A stretch of 64,000 bases of DNA, taken from Vibrio sp. 05-20-BW147 (GTDB lineage Bacteria > Pseudomonadota > Gammaproteobacteria > Enterobacterales > Vibrionaceae). Position numbers and translations under genes: made by a program. The stretch is from assembly GCF_013369385.1 (NCBI RefSeq), contig NZ_SZTO01000001.1, positions 186,001 through 250,000 of the forward strand, in the 5' to 3' direction. Positions 28,282 through 35,529 of the stretch are shown in pieces (the stretch's first letter is position 1; every line of letters begins with the position of its first letter). The notes beneath the pieces are model-generated. The model ran no database searches and was not told where the DNA came from. It saw nothing but the letters and a program-made list of their open reading frames with translations.

Positions 28282-28341
28282 CGAAGAACCAGTGACGTAG
28301 TGTTCACTTATATATTCACTCTATTTACGGAGTCACTAATA

Positions 28342-28440
28342 ATGAGTAACGCTCCTATCATCAATGCTTATGGGTTACCGTTATTCTCAGAAGGAAAGCT
28401 AAGTACGTCTTTGGTAGATAAAGCGATGATACTTTTATAA
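28342..28440 (+). pseudogene. 32-codon ORF, possible truncated HxlR target gene
   Basis: ATG preceded by CGGAG, then MSNAPIINAYGLPLFSEG and a stop after 32 codons. The good start region and upstream direct repeats suggest a gene whose body has been lost; HxlR regulators usually sit beside the oxidoreductase gene they control. I do not recognise the fragment. It could also be a genuine short peptide. Confidence 0.3.
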
Positions 28441-28609
28441 CCCAAAGGTTACTTAGTTCTCGTAGTGAACATGCAAGATGGATGACTAAGGTGAATTTAA
28501 TTTGATTGATCTCTAGTATTACTATGACGTGATACATAGGTCAAAGCACTGTGGTTTCATGTCATCGAGTGAAACTGCAGCTATCTAGTTTCTGGATTGG
28601 CGAGGCTGT

Positions 28610-28975
28610 ATGAAAGCAAAAGTTGAAGTTGACGCCAAAGGGCGTAAAAGTGTTGTTGATGCCTGTAAGGAGCCTTGTGCGATAGAAAAAGGTATGGGGA
28701 TCTTGGGGTCAAAATGGAAAGGCTCAATAATCTACCATCTGAAAGATGGCCCTGTGAGATTTAATGATCTTTCAAGAATGTTGGGCGGTGCAAGTAAGAA
28801 AATGGTAGACCAGCGCTTAAAAGAGCTAGAGAGTGAAAATATGGTGATACGCTGCGTACTCAATGAGAAGCCATTAGCCGTAAGTTACGAACTGACTGAG
28901 TTTGGCAAAAGTGCTCTAACGATTCTTGAAGAATTGAGAAAATGGTCTGAAAGCAATAATGTACAGCTTAAATAG
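28610..28975 (+). CDS. HxlR-family transcriptional regulator
   Basis: A 121-aa winged-helix protein with the family core: CAIEKGMGILGSKWKGSIIY, the RFNDLSRMLGGASKKMVDQR recognition region and SYELTEFGKSALTILEEL. HxlR proteins often sense aldehydes, quinones or diamide through an N-terminal cysteine; two cysteines (CKEPC) lie just ahead of the helix-turn-helix. It is alone in module 2 apart from a short ORF remnant upstream. Confidence 0.93.
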   Translation: MKAKVEVDAKGRKSVVDACKEPCAIEKGMGILGSKWKGSIIYHLKDGPVRFNDLSRMLGGASKKMVDQRLKELESENMVIRCVLNEKPLAVSYELTEFGKSALTILEELRKWSESNNVQLK

Positions 28976-29106
28976 TTGGAGTAACAATCTCTACTCGAAC
29001 TGTGTGACAGGGCAACTGTAGTGGATGAGAAATTTGGCCACTCAGATAGAGGATGCTAGTCATCTTTGTGATCATTGATTAAATACACACTATTCAATTT
29101 GCTAAC

Positions 29107-29511
29107 TCACTGATGCCCAAGTCCTCTGCTAGCAGATGCAATACTAATGGTAATCCAACCAACGAAGAATTCGTGATCGCCCAGCAGTCGGTTGAGTTGC
29201 TGTAATTAATAACAAAAACAGATAGTTAAAAGCGAGCTTGGTGCTCGCTTTTTTGTACTCATATGTTGGATAGACCCGAACAACTTGGAGTTGCAGGTAG
29301 GCGGCAAGTGAATGAGACCCCAGGAGCATAGATAAACTATGTGACTGGGGCGAATGAGCGCAGACAACACCGCTGCAACTTCAAGTGGGAAGGGTATAGA
29401 CCATCGCTAAGTACGGGAATAGCGATACAGCCATTGCTCACTACATTGACTTCCGCAGTTCATTTTTTGTGTTCCAAGCTAGCGAGGTTCGTGTTGGTTT
29501 ATTTATGCCCC
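29107..29511 (+). repeat. ackA 3'-end repeat, copy C
   Basis: Carries CCAACCAACGAAGAATTCGT, GTTGAGTTGCTGTAATTAAT, a GCGAGCTTGGTGCTCGC terminator, ATATGTTGGATAGACC and, after the ERIC-like insertion, the distal part to GTTTATTTATGCCCC. Around 29150 one base is missing relative to ackA, so it cannot encode the AckA C-terminus in frame. The ~45 bp upstream of the ackA-like part (GCTAGCAGATGCAATACTAA) matches copy D rather than ackA. Confidence 0.8.
29273..29396. repeat. ERIC-like element inserted in repeat copy C
   Basis: 124 bp flanked by TA on both sides (29271-29272 and 29397-29398). It contains the ERIC core: GACCCCAGGAGCATAG and CTATGTGACTGGGGCGAATG, with outer inverted repeats ACTTGGAGTTGCAG and CTGCAACTTCAAGT. 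Length and TA target agree with ERIC sequences of enterobacteria and vibrios. The uninterrupted form of the target is seen in copies A and D. Confidence 0.85.
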
Positions 29512-29625
29512 AAAGCATGCTAGACATACGAAATAAAATAATGATTCTATCAAATAGAGAAAGCTGAACGTGATTTCTCCAATCAAAGCAAGGTATGCCA
29601 TCTACCTTGCTTTACTACTTCGCAA

Positions 29626-30189
29626 TCATTCACCTGTCAGTTGTTTCAGCACTATCGAACTTAAAGACTCTGTGACACTGTCTAACTCGACTGGCAATGC
29701 TCTTGCGGTGATGGAGTAACCCTCAACAAAGGGAATAAACACCGAGACTGCTCTCTCGATACTGGCATCGTCTTTCGCAAGTGGCTTAAAAATCTTGTTT
29801 AAAGACGATGCCATTGTTCGATAATAAGCTATAAGGTACGCGTCAATTGCTGCATTTCGTGTCGAAATAGCCCAATATTCACGGAAGATACGGCACATAT
29901 CTGAAACCTGATAAACGTGCGATAGCTGAGCGGAGATGAAATGTTTTAACTCACTTGCATCGCTCAACTGCGGCTGCTCTGCCAATTCATCTAAGCATTG
30001 CTGAAAGTAGCGGTCTGCCATCGCTTTGAGCAACTCATCTTTAGTTTTGAAGTAATACTGCACATTGCTTAATGACATCTCTGCCAGTGTCGCAACCTTA
30101 CGCATACTCACCCCAAAGTCTCCCTCCTGTCGTAATAGCGCGATTGAAATATCTAAAATCTTCTCAATCTTGGCGTTCTTTTTTCTCAT
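29626..30189 (-). CDS. TetR-family transcriptional regulator
   Basis: A 187-aa protein with an N-terminal TetR helix-turn-helix (ILDISIALLRQEGDFGVSMR, then MSLSNVQYYFKTKDELLKAM) and a helical ligand-binding C-terminus. It is divergent from a flavodoxin-fold oxidoreductase gene, with a perfect palindrome over that gene's promoter, so it most likely represses it (and itself). The inducer is probably the oxidoreductase substrate. Confidence 0.94.
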   Translation of the reverse strand: MRKKNAKIEKILDISIALLRQEGDFGVSMRKVATLAEMSLSNVQYYFKTKDELLKAMADRYFQQCLDELAEQPQLSDASELKHFISAQLSHVYQVSDMCRIFREYWAISTRNAAIDAYLIAYYRTMASSLNKIFKPLAKDDASIERAVSVFIPFVEGYSITARALPVELDSVTESLSSIVLKQLTGE

Positions 30190-30247
30190 CTAGTACTGCC
30201 TGTTTTATACGGAATAACTACGCTTTGTAGCTCTCCTAAAAATAATG

Positions 30248-30293
30248 TTGACATTTTAGGTATGATGACCTAGATTTGCAATAACTAGGTCAT
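30248..30293 (+). promoter_or_regulatory. promoter and TetR-type operator of the oxidoreductase gene
   Basis: A -35 TTGACA (30248-30253), a 17-bp spacer and a -10-like TAGATT (30271-30276). The perfect inverted repeat ATGACCTAG (30265-30273) / CTAGGTCAT (30285-30293), 11-bp spacer, covers the -10. Binding there would block transcription. Confidence 0.65.
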
Positions 30294-30336
30294 GCGACCT
30301 AAAAAGAGAAGGTTAATTTGTAAATAGGTACTGACA

Positions 30337-30927
30337 ATGAAAATTTTAAACCTTGTATTTCACCCAAACCTTGAAGGTTCACGTAACAACAAAACTTGGA
30401 AATCACAGCTTGATGAGTCTGGTAAAGTGACGACAAGTCGTGATCTCTATAGTGAATACACAGACTTCCAAATTGATGTAGAGAGAGAGCAAGCACTACT
30501 TGAAGCGCATGACCGCATCATTCTGCAATTCCCGTTCTACTGGTATTCAATGCCGCCGCTGCTTAAAAAATGGTTAGATGACGTGCTGGCTTACAACTTC
30601 GCTTATGGGCCAGAGGGCGATAAGTTGAAAGGGAAGGATATGCAGTTAGTGGTATCTGTTGGTGGCCGTGAAAAGTTCTATTCGGGCTTTGATATATTCG
30701 CCACTGTGCCAGATCTACTGCGTCCGTTCCAATTAACAGCAAATCTAACCCAGATGAATTACCTACAGCCTGAATACATGTTCAATGCAGATGCTGAATC
30801 TGAAGAAATGATCGAAGCATTTGGTAAGCAGTTGGTTGCTAAAATTGATGACCCTAAGCGCTCAGACCCTCGTCAATATTTATATGACATTATGAGCGCA
30901 GAAGTTGAAGAAGTAGGTTTGGCATAA
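30337..30927 (+). CDS. NAD(P)H oxidoreductase, flavodoxin-fold (KefF/MdaB-like)
   Basis: A 196-aa quinone-reductase-type flavoprotein. The flavodoxin_2 family signatures are LVFHPNLEGSRNNKTW, IILQFPFYWYSMPPLLKKWL (FPLYWYSMPA-type motif) and a GPEGDKLKGKDMQLVVSVGG stretch. Relatives reduce quinones with two electrons. Divergent TetR regulator and overlapping operator suggest induction by quinones or related electrophiles. Confidence 0.92.
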   Translation: MKILNLVFHPNLEGSRNNKTWKSQLDESGKVTTSRDLYSEYTDFQIDVEREQALLEAHDRIILQFPFYWYSMPPLLKKWLDDVLAYNFAYGPEGDKLKGKDMQLVVSVGGREKFYSGFDIFATVPDLLRPFQLTANLTQMNYLQPEYMFNADAESEEMIEAFGKQLVAKIDDPKRSDPRQYLYDIMSAEVEEVGLA

Positions 30928-31167
30928 GTGGAAGTGTGCAGGCAATACGAGGGGCGAAGGTTGGAACTCATCGATTTTAACTAACTGGAATGCTGGTGTT
31001 TTTTATCAGTAGCCCATACTTCCTCTAAGTTTCAAACTATTAGCCGAACAGAGTTAATCCCTGCCTAGAACTGTTCGGCTGTTCTTAACACAAAACGCCT
31101 TTTTTCATTTGCTATTAAGTATGGTTCTTTAATACACAGCCCAATATTTTGGAATTGAGGCAAGAGT

Positions 31168-31749
31168 ATGGATAGTCAGAAAACAGGGGTTAAAAAGCCA
31201 TTTAGATTAGAAGAGATTTGGCGTATACGAACACGCCTAGAGCTTAACAACAATCTAATGGAGCTATCACTGCTTAACCTCGCGATTGATAGTAAATTGC
31301 GCTCAAGTGACTTGCTATCGTTACGAGTATCGGACATTTCATCCAACTTTCTTGTCTTCTCCCGTGTCCAGTACGTTCAGAAAAAAACTGGTAACGATGT
31401 TCAATTTGAGGTTACTCAGAGAACTCAGCAAACTTTGAGCCATTGGATTAAAGATCAAGACCTTAAACCTACAGACTACCTATTCTCAAGTCCTCGAAAA
31501 GTTAATCAGCCTTTGAGCTACTCTTATTATCGTCGCATCATACGTAGTTGGGCATTAGCCTTAGGTCATAACCCTGATCTTTATGGTACTCATTCACTGC
31601 GTCGAACTAAAGCCACGTTGATCTATCAAAAAACTAAAAATATTCGAGCGATTCAGCTTTTACTTGGCCATACAAAAATCGAAAACACCATCAAATTTTG
31701 CGAAGTTAGAGCTTTTTCTCTGTCACGTTTATGTCCATATCCCAGCTAG
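31168..31749 (+). CDS. tyrosine recombinase/integrase, catalytic-domain-only, probably inactive
   Basis: A 193-aa protein of the short 'phage integrase' group that lacks an N-terminal core-binding domain. Visible catalytic residues are Arg I (R45, DSKLRSSDLL), His-x-x-Arg (H142/R145 in GTHSLRRTKA) and the second His (H168 in LLLGHTKIENT). The nucleophile position, in the usual T(V/I)(R/K)Y motif, reads TIKF, i.e. Phe at 177, and the remaining 16 residues do not resemble the family. The 3' end runs directly into repeat copy D, so the true C-terminus may have been replaced at that junction. Confidence 0.85.
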   Translation: MDSQKTGVKKPFRLEEIWRIRTRLELNNNLMELSLLNLAIDSKLRSSDLLSLRVSDISSNFLVFSRVQYVQKKTGNDVQFEVTQRTQQTLSHWIKDQDLKPTDYLFSSPRKVNQPLSYSYYRRIIRSWALALGHNPDLYGTHSLRRTKATLIYQKTKNIRAIQLLLGHTKIENTIKFCEVRAFSLSRLCPYPS

Positions 31750-32001
31750 TAGATGCGATACTAATAGATACCCAACCAACGAAGAATTTGTGATCGCCCA
31801 GTAGTCGGTTGAGTTGCTGTAATTTGCTTCAAAAACAGATAGTTAAAAGCGAGTCTTGTGCTCGCTTTTTTAGTTCTTTATGTTGGATAGACCATCGCTA
31901 AGGATCTGTTGGCTACACATACATTGCTCACTAAATTGGCTTCCGAAGTTCATTTTTTATGTTCCAGGTTAGCGAGGTTAGTGCTGGCTTGTTTACGCCC
32001 C
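31722..32001 (+). repeat. ackA 3'-end repeat, copy D
   Basis: Begins inside the last codons of the integrase-like gene. Carries CCCAACCAACGAAGAATTTG, GTTGAGTTGCTGTAATTTGC, AAAACAGATAGTTAAAAGCG, a terminator stem GCGAGtcttgtGCTCGC, TATGTTGGATAGACCATCGC and the distal part to GTTTACGCCCC. No insertion interrupts it. The rest of the gap to 32097 holds nothing I recognise. Confidence 0.82.
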
Positions 32002-32097
32002 TTTTTAACTAGAGTTCATCTTGAGATGTGTTATCAAACTCTATAAGCAAATAACCCCAATTAATGTACCTGTTCGTTAACATTGAGCGTTTTTTTA

Positions 32098-33297
32098 CTA
32101 GTTACTTGTTTTTGATATGCGTTTAAGTAGGGGGCGGAACTCATTGATTAGGCTATTGAGCTGCTTTTCGTAAAATAGATACGACTGAGTCCAATTTTGC
32201 GTTTCTTCTAGATTGAGATTTAGTTTGGGCAGGGTAATCCGCCTTTCATCGTCATTCCAGATTGCTTGTACAACAAGCGGGTCTTCGTATGAGGCGCGTG
32301 CAGCCTTTAACTGTTCGTAAACCTCCTGTCCTTTAGAATTTTTCGCGCAACGTACAAAGCAACCTATCTCTTTGTTACCCAGTTTATAGACCGTAATCCA
32401 TGCAACTGAAGCCGAGGGAGGGAGTTGAAAATAGAGGTGACTCTGCGCAGACGGTAACGGAAGGGGTTGGCTTTTATCCTCTAAGTGAAGGGTATCAAGA
32501 AAGCCCTGCCAAAATTTCTTGTTAAATAGCTCTTTGCTATCCAGTTGAGTTTTGAAGAGTGCTTCTTGTGGACGAGTATCCTCTTCTGAAGTGACGGTAT
32601 AGTCTCTAAAGTGACTTTCGATAGTAATGACATGTCGCTCGAGGATATCCGTTTTGTGGAGCACTTGCGGTAGAACGAGCAACTGGTCATCAGTCATATG
32701 AAAGACGCGCATCTCTAGCATCGCAAATGTAAACTCCATGGATGCCTTTTGGTTGAGGAATGACTGAATGTCTTCGGCACCTTCTCTAATTCCATCCCCT
32801 ACAATGAGCAGCAAAAAACGCCCTTTGTTGAGATTCCTTTGGGTCGCATCGATAAAGCTAGCCTCAGGCACAGTAGAGCCAGCTTCTTTGATGATTTGAT
32901 ACAAGCTTTTTCCTTTTGTTCGTTTTTTTATAGCTTGATCAAGCGTCGTATAATCCATTGACACTAGGTCTTTTGCATAGTCTAAGATCTGTCCAACGAC
33001 TTCTCTTCTAGACTCTGGATTTCTATAGAGCTTTACCTCCGCTATTACAAGGCGACCCGTCTCAGTAACATAAAGACAGTCAACTCGGCCCGAGCGTGTT
33101 GGAAACTCCATACAGACGGAAATTGCCCCAACATAATCAGGTTCGATTTCATAAAAAGGAATAAGATTTTCATTATCAAAGATTATTTTCTGTAACCAAC
33201 TCTCGTTGTAAAAGCTACCATCCATAAAATTGACGCGTTGGAGAGCTGAAGTAGAATTATCGGAGGACACAACAACAGGGCTTTGGGCTGAAAACAT
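32098..33297 (-). CDS. hypothetical protein with N-terminal PD-(D/E)XK nuclease-like domain
   Basis: A 399-aa soluble protein. Residues ~60-115 resemble a PD-(D/E)XK endonuclease core: SGRVDCLYVTETGRLVIAEVK, with the Asp and the E-x-K pair, followed by the RREVVGQILDYAKDL helix typical of DUF4268/NucS-like nucleases. The C-terminal half is unfamiliar and ends in a coiled-coil-like stretch. The ATG at 33297 has AAGGAG seven bases before it; a GTG seven codons upstream overlaps that site. It is divergent from the secreted ubiquitin gene. A defence role is possible but unproven. Confidence 0.75.
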   Translation of the reverse strand: MFSAQSPVVVSSDNSTSALQRVNFMDGSFYNESWLQKIIFDNENLIPFYEIEPDYVGAISVCMEFPTRSGRVDCLYVTETGRLVIAEVKLYRNPESRREVVGQILDYAKDLVSMDYTTLDQAIKKRTKGKSLYQIIKEAGSTVPEASFIDATQRNLNKGRFLLLIVGDGIREGAEDIQSFLNQKASMEFTFAMLEMRVFHMTDDQLLVLPQVLHKTDILERHVITIESHFRDYTVTSEEDTRPQEALFKTQLDSKELFNKKFWQGFLDTLHLEDKSQPLPLPSAQSHLYFQLPPSASVAWITVYKLGNKEIGCFVRCAKNSKGQEVYEQLKAARASYEDPLVVQAIWNDDERRITLPKLNLNLEETQNWTQSYLFYEKQLNSLINEFRPLLKRISKTSN

Positions 33298-33676
33298 ATT
33301 TTCACTCCTTAAGTTCACGCTTCACTAGTGAGACTCGACACTCTCTTACTCATCATTTGAACACGGATTGTAAAGATATCGAACCGGTTCAAATACCTCT
33401 CCGAGCCATTAATTTAACTCGATGCATATTTTCATGGTTCCATGGTGGTCAACGCTATTGAGTGGGTAGCTCAAATCATCACTTTGAAAGATATCGCCTA
33501 ATCGAAGAGTGTAGCTTATGGCAGAGTCTGTGGTTCTTATTGAACTAAAGTAATTCTTATTGGATTAAGGGTGGCAAAACCTAAAGGCTAGCCAAAAAAA
33601 AGCGGATTGGTAGGGCACACCATTTAACTATGTTGGTTGTTATTGAACAAACTGTTAATAAATATTTGTTTTTTGT

Positions 33677-33682
33677 ATACTC
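33677..33682 (+). promoter_or_regulatory. possible -10 element of the ubiquitin-fusion gene
   Basis: TATACT preceded by an A+T-rich tract with no strong -35. It would give a leader of roughly 55 nt containing the hairpin at 33698-33717. Confidence 0.35.
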
Positions 33683-33697
33683 GCCACCCTCAAGCAA

Positions 33698-33723
33698 AGC
33701 CAAGCTACGACTTGGCTCTTTTT
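33698..33723 (+). terminator. terminator-like hairpin in the leader of the ubiquitin-fusion gene
   Basis: Perfect 7-bp stem AGCCAAG / CTTGGCT, loop CTACGA, then CTTTTTC, about 20 bp before the start codon. It may attenuate transcription or end upstream transcripts. Confidence 0.5.
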
Positions 33724-33741
33724 CATGGATGCAGTCTGAAA

Positions 33742-35181
33742 ATGCCAAAACTAAGCAAGTTTTTTATAACCCTATTTGCCCTTTTTCTGTTAATTCCAAC
33801 GCATGCGTTAGCAATGCAAATCTATATAAGGCTTCCAAGTGGAGCAAACATCACACTGGACGTCGAGGAGTCGGATAGTATTGAGAATGTGAAAGCGAAG
33901 GTTCAAGATAAAGAGGGTATCGCGCCAGATGAACAAAACCTAGTTTTTTCAGGTATTACACTCGAAGACGGAAGGACGCTGTCCGACTATAATATTCAGA
34001 AAGAGTCACTTCTCTATCTTCTGATTAAAAATACTGGTCCTGTCGAACCACCTACTTCAGAACCAACAGCTCCAACAACGAGCGGCCGTTCTGATGCGCT
34101 AGATGCACAAGAGGTTGTACGAATTCATAATATGAGTACAGCCAGACAACAGGGCGGGCTACTTTTGTCTGCGCTTCCCACCGCTGAGCCAATTTCGAAC
34201 CAATCTAAGGCTTCGTTCAATAGTTTCAATATCTTAAACCAAGATGCTGCACAAGGAACTCGCTTCTGGTCAAACTTTACTTGGCAGGACTCGACAAAAA
34301 AGCGAGTTGATTCCCTAGCGGGTTACAAAGCGACAACTAAATACTTCGTATTTGGGATGGACACTTCTGTTAGTTCAACCTCTGTCACAGGGGTCGCATT
34401 CGGTGTATTTGAAACGAAACTATCCGCAGAACACTTAGCCAAATCAAGTGAGACGGGTTTTAGTGCACTCCCATATTTCCAAAGTTGGATTAACAATAAG
34501 CTGTTTTTCGAGTTGGCTGCTGGCAATCAACAGAGCACTATTGATATTGAATCGCTTCCAGAAGGAAAAAAAGGTAAGACTGACGCAAACACTTGGTTAG
34601 TATCTGGGGAATTGCAGCAAGAGGTGCTCCGCAACAACTCAGTTCCGCTAACATTATTTTTAAACTCAGATTGGTTGTATACCCACAAAACAATAGATGC
34701 CTATAGGGACTCAACGGATGTTTTTTATGATGAAAGTACGTACAGAACCAGTGTTGTTAGTCTTGGTAGTGAGGCAGTGTATCGCTACGACTTTCAAGAT
34801 ATGTTTCTCGAGAGTACTTGGGGGCTAAAGTACCGAAAAGGTTTACTCAGTGATGGTACTGAAGAACTTGATGCTCTGGTTACATTGCTTGAACTCAATC
34901 TCAATTGGCAGCATCTTGTCACTCATTTAGAGTATGAGTATTCAGAAAGCGATACGACACGTACAAAACGGCTTCAAATCGCACTAGAGTATAAGTCTGC
35001 TGTGAGTGAAGATTTTAATGTTAATACCTGGAGTAAAATGTCCGCAGCTGATGAACTCGATCTCGAACTTGCAACGATTGGCACGAGCTTTGTTCACATA
35101 GACTCAGGGATAAGTGCAGGTTTGACTGTGCCAGTGATCACTTCTGGGGAAATCAGATTGTTTCTTGATATCCCGCTGTGA
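33742..35181 (+). CDS. secreted ubiquitin fused to an autotransporter-like beta-barrel
   Basis: A 479-aa protein. Residues 1-24 are a signal peptide (hydrophobic core [12 protein letters not shown], cleavage motif HALA). Residue 25 onward is ubiquitin: [40 protein letters not shown]; by hand alignment 48 of the first 72 positions equal human ubiquitin. Gly75-Gly76 is replaced by GP, Lys48 by Ile, Lys11 by Ala and Leu8 by Pro; Lys27, 29, 33 and 63 remain. A Pro/Thr linker (~101-115) and an amphipathic helix (~118-145) lead to a ~300-residue C-terminal domain of alternating strands resembling an autotransporter barrel, ending RLFLDIPL. The start was chosen because it yields the signal peptide; the frame is open 35 codons further upstream. 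Function unknown; host-interaction is inference. Confidence 0.85.
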   Translation: MPKLSKFFITLFALFLLIPTHALAMQIYIRLPSGANITLDVEESDSIENVKAKVQDKEGIAPDEQNLVFSGITLEDGRTLSDYNIQKESLLYLLIKNTGPVEPPTSEPTAPTTSGRSDALDAQEVVRIHNMSTARQQGGLLLSALPTAEPISNQSKASFNSFNILNQDAAQGTRFWSNFTWQDSTKKRVDSLAGYKATTKYFVFGMDTSVSSTSVTGVAFGVFETKLSAEHLAKSSETGFSALPYFQSWINNKLFFELAAGNQQSTIDIESLPEGKKGKTDANTWLVSGELQQEVLRNNSVPLTLFLNSDWLYTHKTIDAYRDSTDVFYDESTYRTSVVSLGSEAVYRYDFQDMFLESTWGLKYRKGLLSDGTEELDALVTLLELNLNWQHLVTHLEYEYSESDTTRTKRLQIALEYKSAVSEDFNVNTWSKMSAADELDLELATIGTSFVHIDSGISAGLTVPVITSGEIRLFLDIPL

Positions 35182-35286
35182 TCTGTGTTCTGTCACCAAA
35201 CTGCTCCGCATCATACATAAACGGCAGGGAGGTAAGTACTTTTCCATGAATGCGCCTATCCATGAGATGTAATTTGGCCAACGCCA

Positions 35287-35384
35287 CTGACACTTTTATC
35301 CATAAATGCGAAACGCATTGATACCTAGCCAGCGAGGACTTCGTGATAGTCCGGTCATCTGTTGAGTTGTTGTAATCAACAGCA
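35287..35384 (+). repeat. ackA 3'-end repeat, copy E (diverged)
   Basis: Shares GACTTCGTGATAG, the CATCTGTTGAGTTGTTGTAA segment and the ATGCGA..GATACC lead-in with copies A, C and D, but with many substitutions. It lies at the far edge of the accessory region and is probably the oldest copy or outer boundary. Confidence 0.6.
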
Positions 35385-35407
35385 CTCATTTCAGAATGCT
35401 TAAAAAT

Positions 35408-35439
35408 AAAAATGGCGAGTGAATTCACTCGCCATTTTT
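35408..35439. terminator. bidirectional intrinsic terminator
   Basis: Perfect palindrome with stem AATGGCGAGTG / CACTCGCCATT around AATT, flanked by A and T runs on both sides. It ends dbpA on the minus strand. Confidence 0.85.
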
Positions 35440-35529
35440 GTTGCCGTCCAATTACTAAAACATTCCCCACTTGTGTACAAAGTGTCGGCTGGCATTCAGA
35501 CGCAAGCCTATGGGACTAAAGCGGCCTTG

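Larger units (their letters stand above)
27913..28341. other. intergenic region between modules 1 and 2
   Basis: 429 bp. It contains partial repeat copy B, a good intrinsic terminator at about 28029-28056, and two short direct repeats ahead of a short ORF remnant. No other coding sequence is supported. Confidence 0.5.
28976..29625. other. intergenic region carrying repeat copy C and an ERIC-like element
   Basis: 650 bp without a supported gene. It consists mainly of the ackA 3'-end repeat (29107-29511) interrupted by a 124-bp ERIC-like insertion, followed by ~110 bp up to the end of the tetR-type gene, including a short hairpin (AAGCAAGGTA..TACCTTGCTT, near 29587-29613) that could terminate it. 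Confidence 0.6.
33298..33741. other. divergent intergenic region upstream of the ubiquitin gene
   Basis: 444 bp. It holds the promoters of the nuclease-like gene and the ubiquitin fusion, the palindrome GAACCGGTTC (33381-33390), a -10-like TATACT at 33677-33682 and a terminator-like hairpin at 33698-33723. No other gene is supported. Confidence 0.55.
21006..35384. mobile_element. modular accessory region bounded by ackA 3'-end repeats
   Basis: Between the native ackA end and dbpA lie four gene modules, each followed by a copy of the ackA 3' end and/or its terminator sequence. Contents: redox and efflux genes, HxlR and TetR regulators, a tyrosine-recombinase-like gene, a nuclease-like gene, and a secreted ubiquitin. 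Repeats that restore a gene's 3' end at one side are what site-specific integration at that gene leaves behind. Whether these were separate integrations or one island later duplicated cannot be decided here. Confidence 0.6.
35182..35529. other. intergenic region between the ubiquitin gene and dbpA
   Basis: 348 bp containing the diverged repeat copy E and a strong bidirectional terminator. No gene is supported. Confidence 0.5.

Noticed and set aside
33742..34044. Ubiquitin conjugation system encoded with the ubiquitin
   Set aside because: No E1/E2/E3-like or deubiquitinase gene is nearby and the C-terminal Gly-Gly is missing, so conjugation is not supported.
20946..35384. Integron cassette array explanation for the repeats
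   Set aside because: The repeats lack attC/VCR-type core sites, are at gene ends derived from ackA, and modules carry several genes in both orientations.
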